Shown: positions 9,824 to 19,406, counted from the first letter of the stretch. The stretch: 64,000 bases of DNA from Pelagibacteraceae bacterium AG-414-M23 (GCA_003214525.1 QCLN01000005.1:18186-82185); one strand, 5' to 3'. Notes: generated by a model not told the origin, from the letters alone. A program made the numbers and translations.

Positions 9824-10987
9824 TTAACTTAGCATTTTTTTAATATTTTCTAAGGCTTGAGAAATATTATCTTGAGAAGCTGCAAAACTAAATCTTACAT
9901 GATTCACAGCTTTTTTACCAAAAGATGTACCTGGAATAATTGCTACTCCAGCTTCATGAAGGCATTTTTTTGCAAATTCTTCTCCATTCATTCCGGTTCC
10001 TATAACATTTGGAAATGCATAAAATGCTCCACCAGGTAAACTACACTCAATTCCATTAATGCTATTTAGTCCATTAAATATTAATTTTCTTCTTTTAGAA
10101 AATTTTTCCATCATAAAATTTATTGGTTCATCTGTACCATCAAGAGCAGAAATTCCTCCAAATTGAATAGCTGCATTTACACATGAATGGTTATTTACAC
10201 AAAACTTTATAACATGTTCTACCAATTTTTCTGGCCATACTGACCAACCTAATCTCCAACCAGTCATTGAATAGGCTTTGCTCCATCCGTCGAGAACTAT
10301 TAATCGATCATATAATTCTGGATAATTAAAAAAAGTTGGCATTTTTTTTCCATCAAAAATTTGCCTGCTATAAATTTCATCACTTAAAATTGCAACATTC
10401 GGAAATTTTTTTAAACCTTCTGCTAATTTATCTATTTGTTTTTTCTCTGTAAAAGCACCCGAAGGATTATTAGGATTATTTAATATAATTAATCGAGTAT
10501 TGTTGTTAATTAACGATAATATTTTTTCAGGATTTATTGAAAAATCTTTATTCTCAAGCATATTAATTGGCACTGCTTTTGCTCCAGTATAATTAATCAT
10601 AGACTCATAAATTGGAAAACCTGGATCTGGATAAATAATTTCAGCTTCTGGTTCGCCAAATAATGTAATTGCATAATACATTGTTGGTTTACCACCAGGC
10701 ATAATAATTACTCTTTCAGGATCAATATCTACATTGTAAAGTTTTTTTATTTTTCTTGTAACAGCTTGTCTACATTCGATTATTCCATTTGGTAAAACAT
10801 ATCCATGATGACCATCATCTAATGCTTTTTTTGCTGCTTCTACAACGTGTTTTGGCGATTTAAAATCTGGTTGACCTATACTTAAATGAATTATTTTCTT
10901 TCCATCTGATTCTAATTTTTTTGCTTCTGCTAGAATTTTAAAAGCCGACTCTGTACCTAATCTTTCAAGGTTTTTTGCAAGTTTCAT
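9824..10987 (-). CDS. PLP-dependent aminotransferase (class I/II)
   Basis: NNPNNPSGAF, LSDEIYSRQIF, LDGWSKAYSMTGWRLGW (PLP lysine), VRFSFA. Confidence 0.9.
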   Translation of the reverse strand: MKLAKNLERLGTESAFKILAEAKKLESDGKKIIHLSIGQPDFKSPKHVVEAAKKALDDGHHGYVLPNGIIECRQAVTRKIKKLYNVDIDPERVIIMPGGKPTMYYAITLFGEPEAEIIYPDPGFPIYESMINYTGAKAVPINMLENKDFSINPEKILSLINNNTRLIILNNPNNPSGAFTEKKQIDKLAEGLKKFPNVAILSDEIYSRQIFDGKKMPTFFNYPELYDRLIVLDGWSKAYSMTGWRLGWSVWPEKLVEHVIKFCVNNHSCVNAAIQFGGISALDGTDEPINFMMEKFSKRRKLIFNGLNSINGIECSLPGGAFYAFPNVIGTGMNGEEFAKKCLHEAGVAIIPGTSFGKKAVNHVRFSFAASQDNISQALENIKKMLS

Positions 10988-10992
10988 AATTA

Positions 10993-12144
10993 TTATTTCT
11001 TAAAAATAATTTTTGAACTATTTAATTCTTTTAAATTTTTACAGCCCATTAATAACATATTTCTCTCAATTTCTTTTTGCATATTTTGCAATGCACGTTC
11101 CACGCCTGCTTGACCGCCTGCTGCAAGAGAAAATAAAAACATTTTTCCAAAACTACAAGCTTTGGCACCTGCTGCAATTGCTTTTAAAACATGAGTTCCT
11201 CTTCTAACTCCACCATCTAATATAATTTCTAATTTATCACCAACTGCATCTGAAATTTCTTTAAGTTGATCGAATGGAGATCTTGATCCATCTAATTGTC
11301 TTCCACCGTGATTTGAAAGAAATATTGCAGTACATCCAATATCAATTGCTTTTTTTGCATCCTCAACTGACATTACCCCTTTTAACGCAAATGGACCATT
11401 CCATTTTTTTATACAGTATTCTGCATCTTGCCAGTTCATTCCTGGATCATACTGTTCGTTCACATATTCTATAACTGATTTAGTTATATTAGTTCCTTTA
11501 TCAGTTTTATGTTTAACGTTTGAAAGCTCAAATTTTTTATTTGTTAAATAATTAAATACCCAACTTGGTTTTGCTGCAAATTCAAATAAACTTTTTATCG
11601 TAAGTTTTGGAGGAGTAGTAAAACCTGTTCTATGATCTCTCTCTCTGTTACCGGCTACTATTGTATCAACTGTCAAACATAAGCCATCAAAGTTTGCTCT
11701 TTTACATCTATCAATCAAATCGTCTGTAATAGATTTATCTTTATGAATATAAAGTTGAAATAATTTTGGACCACTTGAAACATTTGCTATCTCTTCAATG
11801 GATGATGTGGCCATAGTAGACATACCATACATTGTTCCTAATTTTTCAGCTGCTTTTGCTGAAGCTCTATCTCCTTCTGGGTCGTACAATCTTTGCATAG
11901 CTGTAGGAGATAAAAAAATTGGCATACTTATTTTTCTGCCAAAAATTTCTGTTGAAATGTCTGGTTTTCCACCACCAGCTAAAACATTTGGAATTAAATC
12001 ACACTGATTAAAAGACTCTGTATTTCTTTTTAAGGTTGTTTCATCATCTGAGCCTCCATCAATATAATGAAAAATTGGAGATGGTAATTTTTTTTTTGCT
12101 AATTTTCTGAAGTCATCAAAATTATGACAATCATTTAGATTCAT
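10993..12144 (-). CDS. FMN-dependent alpha-hydroxyacid dehydrogenase (LldD-like), copy 1
   Basis: FHYIDGGSDDE, KLFQLYIHKD, ALKGVMSVEDAKKAIDIGCTAIFLSNHGGRQLDGSRSP, ILDGGVRRGTHVLKA. Confidence 0.9.
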   Translation of the reverse strand: MNLNDCHNFDDFRKLAKKKLPSPIFHYIDGGSDDETTLKRNTESFNQCDLIPNVLAGGGKPDISTEIFGRKISMPIFLSPTAMQRLYDPEGDRASAKAAEKLGTMYGMSTMATSSIEEIANVSSGPKLFQLYIHKDKSITDDLIDRCKRANFDGLCLTVDTIVAGNRERDHRTGFTTPPKLTIKSLFEFAAKPSWVFNYLTNKKFELSNVKHKTDKGTNITKSVIEYVNEQYDPGMNWQDAEYCIKKWNGPFALKGVMSVEDAKKAIDIGCTAIFLSNHGGRQLDGSRSPFDQLKEISDAVGDKLEIILDGGVRRGTHVLKAIAAGAKACSFGKMFLFSLAAGGQAGVERALQNMQKEIERNMLLMGCKNLKELNSSKIIFKK

Positions 12145-13295
12145 ACTTTTCTAAACCTTAAATTGTTTCTATTTAAATCACTTATTTTTTTACAGCCCAT
12201 AAGTTTCATATCTCTCTCGAGTTCAGCCTTGTACTGTCCTAAAGCTCTTTCAACGCCAGCTTGGCCTGCTGCAGCTAGAGCATAAAGATAGAGTCTTCCA
12301 CCAGAACATGCTTTAGCACCAATAGATAAAGCTTTAAGCATATGAGTTCCTCTTTGGAATCCTCCTTCACAAATAACATCTATTTTATCGCCAACCGCAT
12401 CTACAATTTCTGCTAATTGATCAAATGGTGATCTTGATCCATCAAGTTGTCTTCCTCCATGATTTGAAACCATTATTCCTGTGCATCCAATATCAACTGC
12501 TTTTTTAGCATCCTCAACGCTCATCACTCCTTTAAGTGCAAAATGACCTCCCCATTGAGAACATAATTTTTCAGCATCATTCCAATCCATAGATTGATCC
12601 AACATAGTAGAAAAATAATTACCAATAGAAGTATTCGTGCTAGTACCTTCTTTTACATAATCTTGAAGATGGGGTAATTCAAACTTACCTTTTGTTAAAT
12701 AGTTTATTCCCCACATTGGTTTTGTAGCAAAACTATATAAACTTGATAATGTAAGTTTAGGAGGAGATGTAAACCCAGTCCTAAGATCTCTTTCACGATT
12801 TCCTCCCGTTATTGTATCTACTGTCAAAGCCAAAACATCAAACTTTGCTGCCTTTGCTCTTTCCAAACAAGAATCATTTAAACCTCTATCTTTATGAAAA
12901 TAAAACTGAAACATTTTTGGTGTATCAATTAATGAAGCTATTTCTTCAACACTTACAGTAGCTAAAGCTGAAACTCCAAACATGGTATTAAATTTTTGAG
13001 CAGCTTTTCCTACTGCTCTTTCTCCATCATAGTGAAATAATCTTTGTAAAGCAGTTGGCGCACAATAAAAAGGAAGATCAATTTTTTTTCCAAAAATTGT
13101 TGTAGATAAATCAATATTTTCAACGCCTCTTAATATATTTGGAACTAAATCAACATCATTGAATGAACTTGTATTTCTTTGATATGTAATTTCATCGTCA
13201 GCAGCACCATCTATATAATGAAATATTGGTGAGGGTAATTTTTTTTTCGCTAATTTTCTAAAATCATTAAAATTATGACAATCTTTTAAATTCAT
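12141..13295 (-). CDS. FMN-dependent alpha-hydroxyacid dehydrogenase (LldD-like), copy 2 (tandem paralog)
   Basis: Same motifs as copy 1 (VSNHGGRQLDGSRSPFDQLAEI); near-identical N-terminus MNLKDCHNFNDFRKLAKKKLPSPIFHYIDGAADDE. Confidence 0.9.
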   Translation of the reverse strand: MNLKDCHNFNDFRKLAKKKLPSPIFHYIDGAADDEITYQRNTSSFNDVDLVPNILRGVENIDLSTTIFGKKIDLPFYCAPTALQRLFHYDGERAVGKAAQKFNTMFGVSALATVSVEEIASLIDTPKMFQFYFHKDRGLNDSCLERAKAAKFDVLALTVDTITGGNRERDLRTGFTSPPKLTLSSLYSFATKPMWGINYLTKGKFELPHLQDYVKEGTSTNTSIGNYFSTMLDQSMDWNDAEKLCSQWGGHFALKGVMSVEDAKKAVDIGCTGIMVSNHGGRQLDGSRSPFDQLAEIVDAVGDKIDVICEGGFQRGTHMLKALSIGAKACSGGRLYLYALAAAGQAGVERALGQYKAELERDMKLMGCKKISDLNRNNLRFRKV

Positions 13296-13313
13296 ATTTA
13301 TCTTGATTATTTT

Positions 13314-13832
13314 TTAAAATCTTTTTAAAAAGTTAAACATATAGCTGTTTGCACCTGGATTTTTGCTACCTAAGCTTGCATTGGAAATATGATTATATGA
13401 AAAACCCAATTCACTGTTAGAAAATATATCTAAAGATAATTGAACTTCACTTTTAAATTCAACAATATGACCAAGGTCTTTACCTTTACCTTCACCATAT
13501 AATCCTGGTGTAAAACTTGGAATGATATTTAATTTACCAATTTTATATTGTGCTTGAACGCCAGTATATGCATAAGTTGCACTATCAGCTGTAATCATAA
13601 AACCAGTCACAGGTGAAATAGTACCTAAAAAACTTTGTCTTGTAAGATTTTCATTTTGATGTTGGATGCCAAAAAGGCTGGCTTTCTTTCCATCGTCACT
13701 GAAATCAAACATGCCAGAATAAAAATTCCACTCATGATCATTAACAATTGCTTTTTTTTCTTCTGCTAATGCATTCGAATTAAAGCAAGTTAAAAACAGT
13801 AAAATTACTAACAAATTATTTATATGTTTCAT
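13314..13832 (-). CDS. Acyloxyacyl hydrolase / PagL-like lipid A 3-O-deacylase
   Basis: Signal peptide, beta-rich, motif YNHISNASLGSKNPG matching the PagL H-x-S region, terminal Phe (FLKRF). Confidence 0.72.
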   Translation of the reverse strand: MKHINNLLVILLFLTCFNSNALAEEKKAIVNDHEWNFYSGMFDFSDDGKKASLFGIQHQNENLTRQSFLGTISPVTGFMITADSATYAYTGVQAQYKIGKLNIIPSFTPGLYGEGKGKDLGHIVEFKSEVQLSLDIFSNSELGFSYNHISNASLGSKNPGANSYMFNFLKRF

Positions 13833-14209
13833 TTTTCTTTTCTATTTATAATTACTTTTCTTGCAATTAAAAAGCCTCCAAAAATAAACAAAAACAAAGG
13901 TAATATCCATAATATTAAAGTATAATTATTGAATTCAGGTTCGTAAACTATCCAATTCCCATACTTTGATTTCAAAAAATCATAAATATCTTTTTCTGAA
14001 CTTCCTGATTCTAGTTTATTTAATATTAAAGTTTTAACACTCAAAGCAAACTCGGATTGAGAATCGTATACTGATTGTCCTTGGCATATTAAGCATCTAA
14101 GATTTTTTGAAATTTCATCTACTTTTGTGTTTTCTCCAAAAACATTAATAAAGTTAAAAAAAATAAAAAATAATAAAAATAAAATTATTTTAAATGATTT
14201 CATAATCAA
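13829..14209 (-). CDS. ccmH: Cytochrome c maturation protein CcmH
   Basis: LRCLICQGQSVYDSQSEFA with the CxxC motif of CcmH, C-terminal TM helix. Confidence 0.93.
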   Translation of the reverse strand: MIMKSFKIILFLLFFIFFNFINVFGENTKVDEISKNLRCLICQGQSVYDSQSEFALSVKTLILNKLESGSSEKDIYDFLKSKYGNWIVYEPEFNNYTLILWILPLFLFIFGGFLIARKVIINRKEK

Positions 14210-14724
14210 TTAGCTAAATTTTTAATTTCACCTACTATTTGAGAATTTATAGGTCCAATATATTTTTTTAAAATTTTTAATTCTCTATCTATAATTAATG
14301 TTTCTGGAACCCCATAGGCGCCTAGAAAAATAGATTTTGTTCCATCTGCATCAGATAGAATTGTATCATATGGATTTCCAAATTCTTTTAAAAAATTTTC
14401 TGCATTTTGTATTTTATCTTTATAATTTAAACCTACTAATTTTAAATTATCAATGTCAGAAAGTTTTTTGATATGCTCGTGTTCTTGCCTACATGGCATG
14501 CACCATGATGCCCATATATTTATTGCTATTAATTTTTTATCTTCAATTAAATTTTTTAAAAAAAAATTATTATTTGTATTAAATTCTTTAATTGAAATAT
14601 TTTCAATTTTATTATTTATATTTTTTGGAATATAGTTTTTTTCTTCAAATAAACTTTGGTAAAAAATCACCGCGATAAATAAAACCAAAATAAACAATAA
14701 AATAAAAGGTAATCTAAGTCTCAT
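14206..14724 (-). CDS. ccmG: Thiol:disulfide interchange protein CcmG/DsbE
   Basis: Thioredoxin-like NIWASWCMPCRQEH, YGVPETLIID. Confidence 0.93.
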   Translation of the reverse strand: MRLRLPFILLFILVLFIAVIFYQSLFEEKNYIPKNINNKIENISIKEFNTNNNFFLKNLIEDKKLIAINIWASWCMPCRQEHEHIKKLSDIDNLKLVGLNYKDKIQNAENFLKEFGNPYDTILSDADGTKSIFLGAYGVPETLIIDRELKILKKYIGPINSQIVGEIKNLAN

Positions 14725-16583
14725 TTTAAATTATCTCTCAGACCTAGTAGCCCACCTAAACCAAGCATTAAAGTAGAAAACCAAATCAACAACATAAAAG
14801 GTTTTTTTTGATATCGAATATTTAAATAATCAGTATTTTTTAGATAATTTACAACTAACAGATTATCATTAAATAAGTTTGTTTTTATATCTGCCTCGCT
14901 AGTAATTGTTTCTGGGGTCTTATATAATCTTAACTCTGGATAAAATTTTAATTTATTTTCATTTTGTTTAATTTCTATTTCAGCTATTATAGATGTATAA
15001 TTATCTATCTCGCGTTTCGAGATTTTTTCAAAATTTATAATACTGTCTGATATTATTTTTTCTTCTCCTACTTTCATATTAACTGAAATTTCCTCACTAA
15101 ATATGCTGTTTAAAATAATGCTAATTACTAAAGTGCTAAACGCTAAGTGAGAAATCTTTTGAGACCACTTTAATTTTTGATTTTTTAAATCAATTAATGA
15201 AATAAAAAATAAGTATAAAGATGCTGAAATTAATACAGATAAAAATAATATTTTAGTATTTGAATTTCTGACAATGTAAAAAGAAATTAATATAGATAAA
15301 ATTAATATAGCTATTATATTTAAATTTAATTTTAATTTTTTGGTTTTTATCCAATCTAACTTGGTTCCTAGAGCCATTAAAAATAAAAAAGGAATTAAAA
15401 AAGGAATTATTAATTGATTAAAATAGGGTGGCCCAACTGAAATCTTAGCTCCCGCAACTACTTCTAAAAAAATTGGATAAACTGTTCCAACTAAAACTAC
15501 AGCAAGAAAATACATCAAAAACCAGTTATTCATTATTATAGCGGTTTCTCTGCTAAGAAAAAAAGATTTAGACTTTGACTCAAATTCATTAAATTTAAAA
15601 TATAAAAAAAGAGAGATTAAAACTAAAAATGTTAAAAATATTAAAATAAATACTCCTCTTTCTGGGTCGTTTGCAAAAGTATGCACAGAGTTTAAAATTC
15701 CAGATCTAACCAAAAATGTTCCGCTCATACTTAAAATAAAAGTACATATGGCAAGAATTATAGTCCATGATTTAAGAATTGCTCTTTTTTCCAAAACTGA
15801 AGAACAGTGCAATAGTGCTGTTAAACAAAACCAAGGCATTAAAGAAACATTTTCTACTGGGTCCCAAAACCAAAATCCTCCCCAACCTAATTCATAATAA
15901 GCCCAAATAGATCCCAACATGATACCAATGGTTAGAAAAATCCAAGAAATTAATGACCATTTTTTTATGTCAGTAGCCCAATCTTTATTTACATATTTAC
16001 AAGTTAACGCTGCCAGAGAAGATGAAAAAATTATAGAAGTTCCAACATAACCTAAATATAAAATTGGTGGATGAATAGCTAAAGCAGGATCTTGTAATAT
16101 TGGATTTAATCCTAATCCTTCGATTGGAGTTGGTAAAATCAATTCAAAAGGATTAGATGTTAAAATAATAAATAAAAGAAAACCAAATATAATTATTTGT
16201 TGAAAAAAAATTGTTAAGATTCTAAATGATATTAAAAGCTTTTTTGACCTAAACAAAAAAATTAAAGTAAAAAGACTCAACACCAACAACCAAAGCAAGA
16301 GACTTCCTTCATGATTCCCCCATGTTCCAGAAATTTTGTAAAATAATGGTTTGCTAGTGTGCGAGTTATAATAAACAGCTGCGTTATTAAAATCTGAATA
16401 TATAAAAGCAAAAACTAATGCAAAAAAACTAACACAAATTAATGTAAATTGTAAAACTACTGTTCCAAATATATTAAAATTTAAAATTTTATTTGATTTA
16501 AAATTTATAAAAGTAACAATAATTAATATTAAAGAAACAAATAAAGCAAAAACTAAAGAATAATTTCCTATTAAATTTAACAC
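14721..16583 (-). CDS. ccmF: Heme lyase CcmF
   Basis: WGNHEGSLLLWLL, WAYYELGWGGFWFWDPVENVSLMPW. Confidence 0.96.
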   Translation of the reverse strand: MLNLIGNYSLVFALFVSLILIIVTFINFKSNKILNFNIFGTVVLQFTLICVSFFALVFAFIYSDFNNAAVYYNSHTSKPLFYKISGTWGNHEGSLLLWLLVLSLFTLIFLFRSKKLLISFRILTIFFQQIIIFGFLLFIILTSNPFELILPTPIEGLGLNPILQDPALAIHPPILYLGYVGTSIIFSSSLAALTCKYVNKDWATDIKKWSLISWIFLTIGIMLGSIWAYYELGWGGFWFWDPVENVSLMPWFCLTALLHCSSVLEKRAILKSWTIILAICTFILSMSGTFLVRSGILNSVHTFANDPERGVFILIFLTFLVLISLFLYFKFNEFESKSKSFFLSRETAIIMNNWFLMYFLAVVLVGTVYPIFLEVVAGAKISVGPPYFNQLIIPFLIPFLFLMALGTKLDWIKTKKLKLNLNIIAILILSILISFYIVRNSNTKILFLSVLISASLYLFFISLIDLKNQKLKWSQKISHLAFSTLVISIILNSIFSEEISVNMKVGEEKIISDSIINFEKISKREIDNYTSIIAEIEIKQNENKLKFYPELRLYKTPETITSEADIKTNLFNDNLLVVNYLKNTDYLNIRYQKKPFMLLIWFSTLMLGLGGLLGLRDNLK

Positions 16584-16584
16584 T

Positions 16585-17007
16585 TTACTTGTCCTTTAAT
16601 GCTTCTCTGACTTCAGGGGGCATATAATTTTCATCATGTTTTGCTAAAATTTTTGATGCTTCTAAAAAATTTCTATCTTTTAAAAAACCTTCCGCAACAA
16701 CACCTTTTTCTTCTGAAAAAAGATTAGGTATTACGCCAGAAAATTTTATATTAATTTCATTTTTAAAATCAGTAATAATAAAGCTTATTTGATCACTGTT
16801 CATAGAAATGGAATTTTTTTTAACCATACCACCAACTCTGTATTTTTTATTATGGTCAATTTCTCCAAGCTCTTTTATTTCAGTTGGAGAAATAAAATAA
16901 ACAACATTATCTTCCAATGATTTTAAAACTATATAAACAGTAAGAATTAATACAATTAATATTAAAGATAGGAATAAGAACCTTAATTTAACTTTTTTAC
17001 CATACAT
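16585..17007 (-). CDS. ccmE: Heme chaperone CcmE
   Basis: [25 protein letters not shown] (heme-binding H-x-x-x-Y). Confidence 0.95.
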   Translation of the reverse strand: MYGKKVKLRFLFLSLILIVLILTVYIVLKSLEDNVVYFISPTEIKELGEIDHNKKYRVGGMVKKNSISMNSDQISFIITDFKNEINIKFSGVIPNLFSEEKGVVAEGFLKDRNFLEASKILAKHDENYMPPEVREALKDK

Positions 17008-17019
17008 GAAATATTAAAG

Positions 17020-17250
17020 TTAAATTTTTGCGCTTGAATTTTTTAAAATCTCTTTATAAATCTCTTGACTAATAGCAACGTTATATTTTTCTTCAGTAAG
17101 CGCTGAAAAATTTTCTTCAAATCTTTTTTGCTCTTTTTTCAATTGTAATTTTATAATGAAGTATAAACTTGAAAAACTAATTAGTGTAAAAGCGAAAGCA
17201 GACCACACGTATGCTCCATATCCATTCATTGAGATAAGATCTGATATCAT
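17020..17250 (-). CDS. ccmD: Probable CcmD-like small membrane protein
   Basis: Short ORF with MNGYGAYVWSAFAFTLI followed by a charged C-terminus, in the usual ccmC-ccmD-ccmE position. Confidence 0.75.
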   Translation of the reverse strand: MISDLISMNGYGAYVWSAFAFTLISFSSLYFIIKLQLKKEQKRFEENFSALTEEKYNVAISQEIYKEILKNSSAKI

Positions 17251-17954
17251 AGTCGTTTTAATCCTTTATTTTTAACTTTTATCAATTCTGTATTATATTT
17301 CATCAAAAAAATCAAAAAAGAGAATAGAGCAAATGCCGCAGTCATTATTATTAATGGTATTAACATTGAGGAATCTATTGCCGATTTTTCAGTTAGACTA
17401 ATCGATGCTGGTTGATGAAGTGTATTCCACCAATCAACTGAAAATTTTATAATTGGTATATTTATTGCCCCAATAATTGCAATTATTGATGATATTTTGT
17501 TTGATTTATCTTGGTCTTCAAAAATTCTAAAAGTCAAAATATATAGAACATAAAGAATAAATAATATTAACATAGAAGTAATTCTCGCATCCCATGCCCA
17601 CCATGTTCCCCAAGTAGGTTTTCCCCAAATTGAACCTGTTACTAAAGCTATTAAAGTAAACAACATGCCTGATGGAGCTAAGCTTTTTGAAATCAAAATT
17701 AAATTTTTATTTTTAAATAAAAAAACTGAAAGAGATAATATTGCTATTAAAGAAAATATACCTACAGAAATCCAGGCAGAAGGTACGTGAACATACATAA
17801 TTCTTACAGAATCTTTCTGCAAATAATCCTCGGGTGATAAAAATAATGCTTCTAACAAACCAATGCTTAGAACTATAATAAAACAAAAAAAAATAATTTT
17901 TTGCAAATTAGAATTAATTTTAAAAATTCTATAAGGATTAAAATACTCAAACAT
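17247..17954 (-). CDS. ccmC: Heme exporter protein CcmC
   Basis: MYVHVPSAWISVG, GKPTWGTWWAWDARITSMLILF. Confidence 0.95.
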   Translation of the reverse strand: MFEYFNPYRIFKINSNLQKIIFFCFIIVLSIGLLEALFLSPEDYLQKDSVRIMYVHVPSAWISVGIFSLIAILSLSVFLFKNKNLILISKSLAPSGMLFTLIALVTGSIWGKPTWGTWWAWDARITSMLILFILYVLYILTFRIFEDQDKSNKISSIIAIIGAINIPIIKFSVDWWNTLHQPASISLTEKSAIDSSMLIPLIIMTAAFALFSFLIFLMKYNTELIKVKNKGLKRL

Positions 17955-17995
17955 AATTTTTTATAGCATATTTTTTATGAAAATTATTTTAAATC

Positions 17996-18054
17996 ACTTT
18001 GACCAAGAGTTCTGAGGGAGATAAATTGGGAATGAATGAACTCCTGATCAAAGT
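17996..18054 (-). ncRNA. Candidate structured RNA / ccmC leader hairpin
   Basis: Minus-strand transcript folds into an uninterrupted 17-bp stem ACUUUGAUCAGGAGUUC / GAACUCUUGGUCAAAGU with a 25-nt loop. On the plus strand the same arms have two A.C mismatches; on the minus strand these become G.U pairs. Confidence 0.55.
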
Positions 18055-18121
18055 ATAATCATAGTAAACTTAATGTTTGTCTAACTTTTGTATTAAATGT
18101 GTTTAAATATTGGCTTTTTAT

Positions 18122-18442
18122 TTAATTTGATGGCTTAAAGTAACCTGAACCTTTTTTTCCACTAAAAATCTCATTTATTAATGGATGTTGAATTGGTTCT
18201 CCAGAATCATCTGGTAATAAATTTTGTTCAGAAACATATGCTTCATATGTTATTTCCTCATTTTCTGCTAGGAGATGATAGAACGGCTGATCTTTTCTAG
18301 GTCTCACATTTTTAGGGATTGATTGATACCATTCTTCAGAGTTATTAAACTCAAAATCTACATCATAAATAACACCTCTAAAATCAAAGTGTCTATGTTT
18401 TACAACATCTCCTATTGAAAATTTTGCTTTTTGAATTGGCAC
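18122..18442 (-). CDS. hspQ: Heat shock protein HspQ (YccV/hemimethylated-DNA-binding family), GTG start
   Basis: KFSIGDVVKHRHFDFRGVIYDVDFEF, PFYHLLAENEEITYEAYVSEQNLLPD. Confidence 0.93.
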   Translation of the reverse strand: MPIQKAKFSIGDVVKHRHFDFRGVIYDVDFEFNNSEEWYQSIPKNVRPRKDQPFYHLLAENEEITYEAYVSEQNLLPDDSGEPIQHPLINEIFSGKKGSGYFKPSN

Positions 18443-18520
18443 AAGGTTAGTATGGATATTTGAAAAAAAAAATCAATAGAAAAAATATTAATGATTTGTT
18501 AAGCTGTTAATAAATTTACA

Positions 18521-19072
18521 GTGAATAAATCTTTTATAAAATTCCTCACAGATTTTGGTCCTTTAGCTATATTTTTATACATATATTATAGTAGTGGTAA
18601 AGACATTAAAGTCGCACTTATTCCATTTATTATAGCTACTATTATAGCTCTAGGGATAGTTTGGTTTTTTGAAAAAAGAGTTCCTATAGTACCTTTGCTG
18701 GGTGGTGTATTTATAACTTTCTTTGGGGGGTTAACAATTTATTTTGACAATCCTATTTTTATTTATGTAAAACCCACAATAATTAATATTCTTTTTGGTT
18801 TGGTTTTATTATTTGGAAAACATTTTACAAGTGAACCTATATTAAAAAAAATACTTGGAAATGCATTAGAGTTAAGCGAGGAAGGTTGGAAAATATTAAA
18901 CAATAGATGGATGTATTTTTTCTTTTTATTAGCATTATTAAATGAAATAGTTTGGCGAACTCAATCAGAAGAATTTTGGGTAAATTTTAAAGTTTGGGGG
19001 CTTCTGCCAATTACTTTTATTTTTACAGCTTTTCAAATTAAATTAATAAATAAATATAAAACAAATGAATAA
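18521..19072 (+). CDS. Septation protein A family (YciB/IspZ), GTG start
   Basis: FLTDFGPLAIFLYIYY, LNEIVWRTQSEEFWVNFKVWGLLPITFIF. Confidence 0.9.
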   Translation: MNKSFIKFLTDFGPLAIFLYIYYSSGKDIKVALIPFIIATIIALGIVWFFEKRVPIVPLLGGVFITFFGGLTIYFDNPIFIYVKPTIINILFGLVLLFGKHFTSEPILKKILGNALELSEEGWKILNNRWMYFFFLLALLNEIVWRTQSEEFWVNFKVWGLLPITFIFTAFQIKLINKYKTNE

Positions 19073-19403
19073 ACATTTAAAGTTAGTAGTAAATAATTCA
19101 TTCTCAAATGAAAAACAGAAATATTTTTTTGAAAAATATGAACTTAAAATAATTTTAGACTTGTATGCAAAAATGGTTTCAAATGGTTCATGGAAAGATT
19201 ACGGTTTAAAAATATCTAGTAAACAGGTAGCCTTCAGTGTCTTTAAAAATTCATCAGAAAATGCAGTTTACAATATCTGCAAAGACTTTAAACCAATGAA
19301 TAAAAACTTAAAATATTTAATCACAGATACCAAAGGTAGAATTTTAAAAAATTCTTATATACTCGAAAGTTTGCTTGAAAAAACTAACTGGAAAAAACTT
19401 TAA
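19065..19403 (+). CDS. DUF2794-like protein
   Basis: ELKIILDLYAKMVSNGSWKDYGLKISSKQVAFSVFKNSSENAVYNICK resembles this alphaproteobacterial family (from memory). Confidence 0.75.
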   Translation: MNKHLKLVVNNSFSNEKQKYFFEKYELKIILDLYAKMVSNGSWKDYGLKISSKQVAFSVFKNSSENAVYNICKDFKPMNKNLKYLITDTKGRILKNSYILESLLEKTNWKKL

Positions 19404-19406
19404 TAT

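Noticed and set aside
11013-12007. Plus-strand ORFs opposite the LldD-like gene (11013, 11274, 11798)
   Set aside because: Antisense shadows of a well-supported dehydrogenase; translations lack family motifs.
17996-18054. SRP RNA, 6S RNA or SAM-V riboswitch identity for the hspQ-ccmC hairpin
   Set aside because: Lacks the GGAAG..AGCAG core of SRP RNA, the long bulged rod of 6S and any SAM-II/V-like pseudoknot core; kept only as an unassigned structured RNA.
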